From: Oscheius sp. JU75
Taxonomy: Eukaryota > Nematoda > Chromadorea > Rhabditida > Rhabditidae
NCBI GenBank assembly: GCA_037178855.1
Contig: JASJZC010000007.1
Coordinates: forward strand, 3,968,001-4,032,000
Reading direction: 5' to 3'
DNA: 64,000 bases
The notes under the pieces were generated by a model. It did no database searches. It was not told where the DNA came from and saw nothing but the letters and a program-made list of their open reading frames with translations. A program made the translations under genes and the position numbers. Positions 57,646 through 64,000 of the stretch are shown piece by piece (position 1 is the first letter of the stretch; every line of letters begins with the position of its first letter).

Positions 57646-58400
57646 CTACGAGAAGCACATGGCGCTCTTCTCACATTTTTCTGCAAATACCGCATTGTAT
57701 TATTGTCGCTAACTTCATACCTGTGTTACAGCATAAATCTTGTTGAACACAGTACCCGGGAGCGAAATTTAGCTGAAAGTCTCTACTACACATTAGAAAG
57801 AGCCACTTACTGTTGATAACCTACAAAATCTTTCGGGGCAGGCAGATATATGGAAGCAATCTTCGGTTTTGTGGCAATGTTCAGCTGTACAACAGAGGCC
57901 ATCTTCCAGACAAATTCCTTCCATATTTGCGCCTAAATCAAGGAATTGCGGGGTTGTATTTTGAACATATTTTTAGACAGCTACTGTTTTTCTGTACATC
58001 TAAATCGTCATGCTACCGTCTCAGGCGGATTTTTGCATGGACTTGTTCTCATGACGTATTACAAATACTCATGGCAAAAGTACTAGAGAGCCCATAAGAA
58101 CGTCTGATACAAGGATCATCGTACTGACAAGGAAATTAAAACTGTCCTTCCTTGTTGAACCGGAAAATCCTTATGTAATTAGCATTGTATTAAATCTCAG
58201 ACAGATTTTTATACACCTTTCTGCTGGAATTATTTGTCACTGGTATTGAACACGATTAGCAAACTGCCGAAAAGAAATGGCCAAAACTTACCGCAGCTGG
58301 TACACCGCAGTGTTCTACCGTATCGTCTGTAGGGGCACGAGTTGAGAAAACAGGATGAGGCGAGTACGAGTAACGGGAGCAAGTGCAGCAGCACACGCAT
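57646..58400 (-). CDS. ntc-1: Nematocin-neurophysin precursor (oxytocin/vasopressin family)
   Basis: Four exons (58400-58292, 57932-57811, 57772-57721, 57680-57646) splice in phase to 105 residues. Signal peptide MRVLLHLLPLLVLASS, then the hormone CFLNSCPYRRY followed by G-R: glycine for amidation and a single arginine for cleavage. The hormone is identical to C. elegans nematocin, with the two Cys forming the six-residue ring. The neurophysin carrier follows: RCTSCGANMEGICLEDGLCC, HCHKTEDCFHISAC, ERFCRLSTLNFAPGYC, VQQDLCCNTEKCEKSAMCFS. It has exactly 14 cysteines, the number in vertebrate neurophysins. Stop TAG 57648-57646. Nematocin acts through Gq-coupled NTR receptors on mating and gustatory learning in C. 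elegans. The gene lies tail to tail with the tetraspanin, the two stops about 310 nt apart. Confidence 0.97.
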
Positions 58401-59117
58401 AGCAATGACTGAGCTCCGCCTCTCAGGTAGCTGGAGCGGATTTCCTTGATACTGTGGATCAAGAACGGATTGGAAATGCAGACTCGATAGAAAGGGTCAA
58501 AAGGACCAGAATGTCAGTTGTGAGTCGAACTGTGTTCTTGATTTGTTTCTGAACCCAGGCCGGTAAGTTTTTGCGCTTTTGCAATGTGGTAAAGTTTGGA
58601 AGAGTGATAATAGCGAGGTATAGAAAGGCAAACCTCTTGCCAAAGCAACTGAAAAGAGAGTAGGTTAAGAATATTTGGAAATAAATATAATGAGAGGCAA
58701 AGCGCTTAAGTATGTCTTTTTCGTATGTTAGACACAAACTCGAGTCGGTTTGTTGACAATTCTTTTACCTAATATTTTAGCTGGTCATTGAAATTAATTG
58801 AAACGGGTGACGAAAACTGGTCTGAATAAAAACATGACTATGGTAGTTCAAAATTGTCTCACAGATGTCTGGCATTTGCAATTTTCGAAAGCGACGACTA
58901 GGACGATGAAGCGTGTAAGCTACAACTCAAGAAAAGAGCAAATGGCAATTTGATGATGATCTCATCCGTAGCAATGAAACTCGTAAATTGTCGTGTGGGC
59001 CCGAAGATGCACTACCACTGAATCATTCATTCCTAATGATGCCAGTAGCTGAAACAAAGAACGAAAAACGAATTTTTCATTTAAAATAACAACGACTAAT
59101 CACGAGATAGAGAATGT
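58401..59117. other. Upstream region of nematocin, no supported gene
   Basis: Contains a minus-strand open frame 58459-58737 with two hydrophobic stretches (IYFQIFLTYSLFSCFG, FAFLYLAIITLPNF) but no splice or domain support. Likely regulatory DNA. Confidence 0.4.
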
Positions 59118-60467
59118 CTAATGCGCAACCCTGCTCTCCTTGCACTCTCGGCGATTCTCTTTCAAATCATCCTCGATATTTCTCAATTTGGCCACCAGCG
59201 GATGATTGTTGAGGACACGGCGACATCTGAAAACAGCAATAAAGTTGCTTAGGACGGAGAACTAACTCGTGTACACGCACACAACAAGGCTCAATCCTCA
59301 GACACTTTGCCTTGAACCGTTTAGTAGCCGAAAAACAACGGGTATCAGACAAATGTATGGGTTCACGACGTTTCTGAACGGCCTACATGTGTTGGCGTAA
59401 TGTATTCTTACCGAATCAGCATAGTTTAAGATTTTCTTGAGATCCTGTAAACTATGACTATATGGAATGGTAAAAGTTTCACCTCACTACCAGCGACCAA
59501 CTGCTCCAGAGAAGCTATCTTATTTTTACAGGTACCCTTCTTCTTCTGCAAGGAATTCTGTCGAGGGCTATACAGGCGTGGTAGATCTTACCCTTCCCAC
59601 ATCCGATTTTATTTCAAGCTCCTGATCGACGCCGTGTACTTTGCCGTTTCGGAAGCAGTTCCTAAGCAGCTCATTCTTTTTCTCCTTCAGTTTCATGAGC
59701 TCTTCAAATTGATCCGCAATCGGTGCATAACAAGAATCATCGTCCGAGATCTAGAATAGTTCTTATGACGTCGAACAAGACATAAGATGCTTTCCGCCTT
59801 CGACTTGAGGACAAGTAGCTTAATGTTGTGTGTCTCTGCACTCTCACATCACTTTTTGGCTGTTATGTCAAAATACACTTTCCTACACTCATCTCCGAAA
59901 CCAGTTGTTGTTATATCTAAACTGTGCAACATGATGTCGTATATGCATTGACCCGTATACTTTCACTTACATATTTCCTGCCTTTCAATCCACAAGCTAA
60001 GGCCATTTTGTCGTATGAGCTGAGGCAATCTTCATAAGTTCCGCATGAGACATTGACCCAGTCATCGTCTTCTTCATTACTTACTCGCCGTCTACGTCCC
60101 TGAACAATAACGTAATAGGATACAGACGATTACGTTGGTTCAACTTTAAGCGTTTTTTCTTCAAAACTTATTGACGGCCGCGAGGCGGCTGTTTGCGAAT
60201 TCACACAGATACTCATGAGCTTCGATGATTGCCACTTAAAAAATGTCGATTGATCTGACTTATAGTAAAAAAGCTAGAAAACTTTCGCATCAAACGTGCA
60301 CTTTCTTGGAAATTTTCTCCGATTCTTCATTCAGTCTAGAAAAACTTTATTCGAACGACAAACAGTTTTTGTAAGATGTGTTGTCCAACAATGTCTGTGA
60401 CAAACGGAATGGATACCTGCACTGAATAGAGTTGGCACAAAATGCCAAGAACAAAGAGCAGCCGCAT
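59118..60467 (-). CDS. Secreted protein with 12 cysteines, family not recognised
   Basis: Starts MRLLFVLGILCQLYSVQ at 60467, a signal peptide, directly after a CATTAG acceptor. I join further exons by phase: a short one near 60230, then GRRRRVSNEEDDDWVNVSCG (about 60110), ISDDDSCYAPIADQFEELMK (59750), KKKGTCKNKIASLEQL (59545), DLKKILNYADS (59450), AVQKRREPIHLSDTRCFSAT then KCLRIEPCCVRVHE (59390-59275) and CRRVLNNHPLVAKLRNIEDD ending ECKESRVAH; stop TAG 59120-59118. The mature part of roughly 200 residues has 12 Cys, enough for six disulfides, between acidic and basic helical stretches; the RRRR could be a furin-type site. It recalls nematode Cys-rich secreted families such as DUF19 in style but I could not match one. 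The gene upstream on minus ends 160 nt away. Confidence 0.7.
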
Positions 60468-60628
60468 TCTAATGTGGAGAAAAGACACTGGGTTGCCGCC
60501 CAACAGCTGAGAGCCGCGGCTTGGTTCTCTCGCACACTCTACCTCTCACAGTCGATAGAAAAGTTGAAAAGGTCAGTCAAATAGTTTACTGGAATTCAGC
60601 ATTCAGTTATTATGCCCAATATTATGGC

Positions 60629-61398
60629 TTAGAGCCGAAACGACGACGCATTCTCTTTTGAAAACTTGATAATTAGCTGGTCTGTGGGCATTGACACGTC
60701 TGCGTTGTCACTTTTCTCAAATTCGAGTATGTCTTCCGCTCGGAGCTCTGTCAACGGGCGAGTTCCAGAGATTGTGACTGCTAGCTCTTCCATACTGTCT
60801 ACCTCGGACAGCATTCGCCACAGCTGAAATTTTTTCGTCATGATCACGGGTGAATTCCTTCTACCGTGCTGCTCTTTTTCTCCTCTTCCGAGACAGCACT
60901 CTTATCAGCAACGGGTCGTCTGTCCAGCGACGGGTTGGCTAAAGACGACGACGCAGTGAACGATGCACACTCTTGCGCGTTATTGGTTGGCATTGACCAT
61001 GCTTGTTGGCAAGAAAAAGGTGAAAGAGAGTTGGGAACCTGAAGCTGACTTCAGCCGACAATTTATTAGTGTTTACCTGCTGCATGTTTGAGAAAGGAGT
61101 GGTAATCTCAAAATACCCGTGGAAACCGTTATCATGAGGAGACAGCGCCGAGTTGTTAACCCAGAGACCACAGTCCGTCGGTGTCATCTAAAACAAACTA
61201 AGATCTCCGATTTCAAGGCTTATATACCTGTTTTTCTGAAAAGTATCCAATGTTCGGCTGTGTATAATTTTGTCCGTTGACATGCGGAAGCGGGTACGGT
61301 TCATATCGTCTCGGCGGCTGATTACAGTATCTTTCAAAGTAGTTTCTATTCGATGCTGTGTAACTTTCAGGCAAGTGATTGTAAACAGCGTAGTTCAT
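60629..61398 (-). CDS. Unrecognised Asn/Gln/Tyr/Pro-rich protein
   Basis: Starts at 61398 just after a TTTTCAG acceptor. Four exons in phase: MNYAVYNHLPESYTASNRNY and on to YFSEKQ; MTPTDCGLWVNNSALSPHDN to SNMQQ; VPNSLSPFSCQQAWSMPTNN to KKSST; LWRMLSEVDSMEELAVTISG to NASSFRL. Stop TAA 60631-60629; about 200 residues. No signal peptide or transmembrane segment. The first three quarters look disordered (Tyr, Asn, Gln, Pro, Ser), as in transcriptional coactivators. The last exon is folded-looking with acidic and hydrophobic alternation (ELRAEDILEFEKSDN). I do not recognise the family. Confidence 0.6.
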
Positions 61399-62368
61399 TG
61401 TCTATTTCTGAAAATGATATGTCAGAAGAGGAAGTGACTGGAGCTGAGTTGTAGCTAAAGAAAAGAGAACTTTGTAGCCGCTTTGATGTTTTCTACTTTT
61501 TTTAGGAGTTAAATTAATACAAAGTATCAAAAATCAGGCAAAGAAAGCGAGTGAGACGGTGTGAAAAAAGCGAGGCGTTGATCAAATAGTTAGCAAATGG
61601 TTAAGGAGGAACGGTTCCAGACTGGTAAACACAGCAAAGTAAACTAGAGAAAAAACGACGCAGGTTGAGTAACGAACCGCCAGTCTACCGATAACGGATT
61701 CGACAGGGTAATATGCTGAAGTTGCACACCCGGTGGGCTGATATAGATACCTGGTCGCACATTACTTTGAACATTACTTTTCCTAGACACAACGTCAGCA
61801 AGGTCTACATTAGAGGCTCTCAATGATTATTATCTCACAGCATCATAATTGCTGCACAAAAATACAAATCACATTAATATTGAGCAGAAACGGAGAAGAA
61901 GCTAGCCAAATACTGTTTGCCGGTTATTATTGGCTGCTCGTATTTACCAATATGAAAGCAAAACAATGAGGAGATCGCCAACAATCAGCTTTTGCAGAAT
62001 TGTCACTAAAACTACTCCCGAGAGTGCAAGAAATGGTTCGCAACATATAAGTGGCAGCAATTTCTGACGAGACCGTTTTTGCGATGAGGGTACGGCAATT
62101 GGCTGCAGTTGTAAACAATTCCCGGAGAAGGCAACGCATCTTGAAACTTAAGAGCAGATCTCGTGCTAGCTGATGGCGACTGCCAATCATGAAAGTTGCC
62201 AATTCCTTTTTTTGAGTCAGCAATGAACCGTCTGCTGATACGAATACGCAAGAAAACACGGAATATTCGAGCAGTTGCATGTTGTGAAAACGTTTATTTG
62301 GATTCTTTCTTTGGCAACTCTTTCAACAATGAGATCCTTGTTTATCACAACTGGAAGCTCTAAAGCGT
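61399..62368. other. Spacer, no supported gene
   Basis: An open frame on minus (61927-62280) has no support. AATAAA on minus at 62294-62299 belongs to the small gene upstream. Confidence 0.45.
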
Positions 62369-62635
62369 TTATCGTTGAGTAAAAAGTTCTTTGCTGACAT
62401 GTGTTCCGTTAGTCGCTCCTAGCTGAAAATATCTATAAAGGTCATTTTTATTGTATTACTATTCGCTTGATAGCCTCTTCTAATCCACCATTATCACTGG
62501 CAGCTATCTGTCGCACAATCTGTAATCATAGTTGGAAAAAAGTTTGGTCACCTTTTGCAGCTCATAGGTCTCTAACTTGAGATGCGATAATTGATCACAT
62601 ATAATAGATACGTCGACGATGTTGGCAGAGGCCAT
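62369..62635 (-). CDS. Very small protein of about 65 residues, unknown
   Basis: ATG 62635 opens MASANIVDVSIICDQLSHLK (exon 62635-62552), then IVRQIAASDNGGLEEAIKRI (from 62519), and, across a 37-nt GTAATA..TTTTCAG intron, LGATNGTHVSKELFTQR with stop TAA 62371-62369. If the last intron is retained the protein stops at IVIQ (62448). Two amphipathic helices, no signal peptide. An AATAAA follows at 62294-62299. Splice signals, poly(A) signal and phase all fit, so it is probably a real small gene too short for routine ORF calls. Confidence 0.55.
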
Positions 62636-62933
62636 CAACTAGACTGACAATTTGAGGTAAACCGGCTATGGAGACTAATGGAGATGACAAACTTTTATCG
62701 ATTTTTGTGCCCCCACTCGTTCTCTTTGCACTGTGTTTTGTGTCACGTGATCGGTGGTCCGGGGTGAGGGAGGAAATTTGAAACTTGCCTTGCGTTCCGA
62801 AGAAAAAATAAGCTTCCCTCGAGATAAAGATAACGCCTTTTGAAGTTGTGCAAAAGCTTATCGAAAACTGTAGCGTAAAGCATTTACTGCAAGAGTTGAT
62901 GTCTATTTACAATGGCAATGTTCACACGTGGGC

Positions 62934-64000
62934 TCAACATCCCGCAGCTCTAACAGTATTACAACATCCGTTACTAGTGTTCATTAACGATGCCCTCAGC
63001 TGTTGACAGGCCATCTGAAAGCTGTCTTTAAAGCAGTACTGGCTATTTCTCACTTGTTGTGTAGAGTAGTTCAGTTGAAGTTGTGAACTGAGGAAAATCT
63101 TGACGTAATAGTCGCACCAATATGGATCCTGTTGCGCGCAAGTGTCTAAATATAACTCAGTATATGCCTAATAAAAAGGTCTTACTCGCTCCGACTGATC
63201 CTTGACCACTTGATCTCGGGTCATAGAAAACTCCGTTACTGGAACCAGTATTCGAAGATGACGTAGACGAGAAGGTGGACGATGTGCTGTGTACTACTCC
63301 GTAGTCATCATAATAAGTTGAATTGAATGGTTGGAAGTTGGAAGAAGTCCTGACAGTCGTTAAAATATTCATTGTGAGATCAATTTCCATACCTATATGG
63401 GTAGAACAAAGACGTACTAGGATCATAGTAAGTATATTCGAAAGGTGTTTGAACACTGGTACCGGGCACATAATCGCGAGCGAGTCCGCTAGTATAGTCA
63501 TACTGATACTGCGTGGGATCTCTCAGTTTGGTCTCTTTCAGATTCGAGCCACTTTGATAGACAGAGTTCTGATTCTGCTGGGTAGGGTCAAATTGCCGGC
63601 CAACAACGGGAGAGACGGTAGTGGCATAGGGGTTAGCAGGATAGAACAGATTGTTGTTGTTGCTGGGATCTCTCTGGACATTGTTTGTAGGCGCGTAGTA
63701 CTGAGTATTTGATTGAGAGTAGTAGTTAGTAGGTGCTGGAGTAGTTCCTGAAAAGTAGAAATGCTGCTACATGCTGTTTGAGTTTATTACCTCCATAGTT
63801 GTATCCATAAATGTTGTTGGTGTAAGTCTGACCAGCCTGTGGGTTAGGATTCCTCACGTAATCTTGTTGAATCTGTTGGTAATTAGCCTGATTCTGTTGA
63901 GTATTGCTCAAAACTGGGGCATTTCCGTTCAAGTTCTGTCCACCATTGTTTGAGAAACCTAGTTCTCGCTACTTAAACTTTTGTGCTGCTTGACTTACCA
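62934..64000 (-). CDS. Low-complexity Asn/Gln/Tyr/Ser-rich protein with Cys-rich C-terminus, partial
   Basis: The 5' end lies beyond the right edge. Exons 63958-63791, 63748-63393, 63349-63186 and 63145-62934 join in phase. The body is repetitive in composition: NPQAGQTYTNNIYGYNYGG, NNVQRDPSNNNNLFYP, STSSTFSSTSSSNTGSSNG, with recurring Y-D-P-[RST] (FYDPRS, YYDPST, RDPTQ). The last exon changes character: NTCAQQDPYWCDYYVKIFLS, YCFKDSFQMACQQL and SNGCCNTVRAAGC, eight cysteines in 70 residues; stop TGA 62936-62934. This suggests an extracellular matrix, cuticle or eggshell protein with a disulfide-bonded end module. No known domain recognised. An N-terminal signal peptide cannot be checked here. 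Confidence 0.65.

Overview
This is eukaryotic DNA, almost certainly from a nematode. Genes are built of short exons split by introns of about 30-60 nt (GT..AG), and AATAAA signals follow many stops. Many start codons sit just after a pyrimidine-rich AG acceptor, as expected for spliced-leader trans-splicing. The deciding marker is a complete nematocin precursor (CFLNSCPYRRY-amide plus a 14-cysteine neurophysin) at 57646-58400. I cannot name the species; tiny introns and moderate GC would fit a clade I worm such as Trichuris, but that is a guess. All gene models below were spliced by eye from phase and protein similarity. Exon edges are good where I list them, approximate elsewhere.

Left third (1-18.4 kb), gene-dense: a Ku70-like DNA end-binding protein running in from the left edge (+), an ENTPD4/7-type nucleoside diphosphatase (+), then a minus-strand run: a cationic amino acid transporter, a small secreted protein resembling the plant self-incompatibility S1 family, a cation diffusion facilitator, a possible decayed ELO-like relic, AP-2 alpha-adaptin, O-GlcNAcase, and a short neuropeptide precursor with three (A/L/M)MRLG repeats.

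Middle (18.4-40.3 kb), gene-poor: one conventional protein kinase C gene (+) spreads over about 10 kb. It has several candidate first exons, a 14-nt microexon and two alternative last exons. Long stretches without recognisable genes lie either side, then a D1-type dopamine receptor (+).

40.9-49.9 kb, dense again: a SUV39-clan SET methyltransferase with a damaged NHxC motif (-) sits head to head with PRADC1 (+). PRADC1 is followed closely by an unrecognised helical protein (+) and a UBASH3-type histidine phosphatase (+).

Right end: 5 kb without a convincing gene, then a C8 tetraspanin (+) tail to tail with nematocin (-). After that come, all on minus, a 12-cysteine secreted protein, a Q/N/Y-rich protein, a tiny conserved-looking protein, and the 3' part of a low-complexity secreted protein leaving at the right edge.

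Three genes concern neuro-signalling (nematocin, MRLG peptides, D1 receptor) and PKC acts downstream of such receptors, but nothing in the sequence shows they are co-regulated. Same-strand neighbours spaced 100-200 nt apart (Ku/ENTPD, PRADC1/45302 gene, 61398/60467 genes) look like trans-spliced operons.
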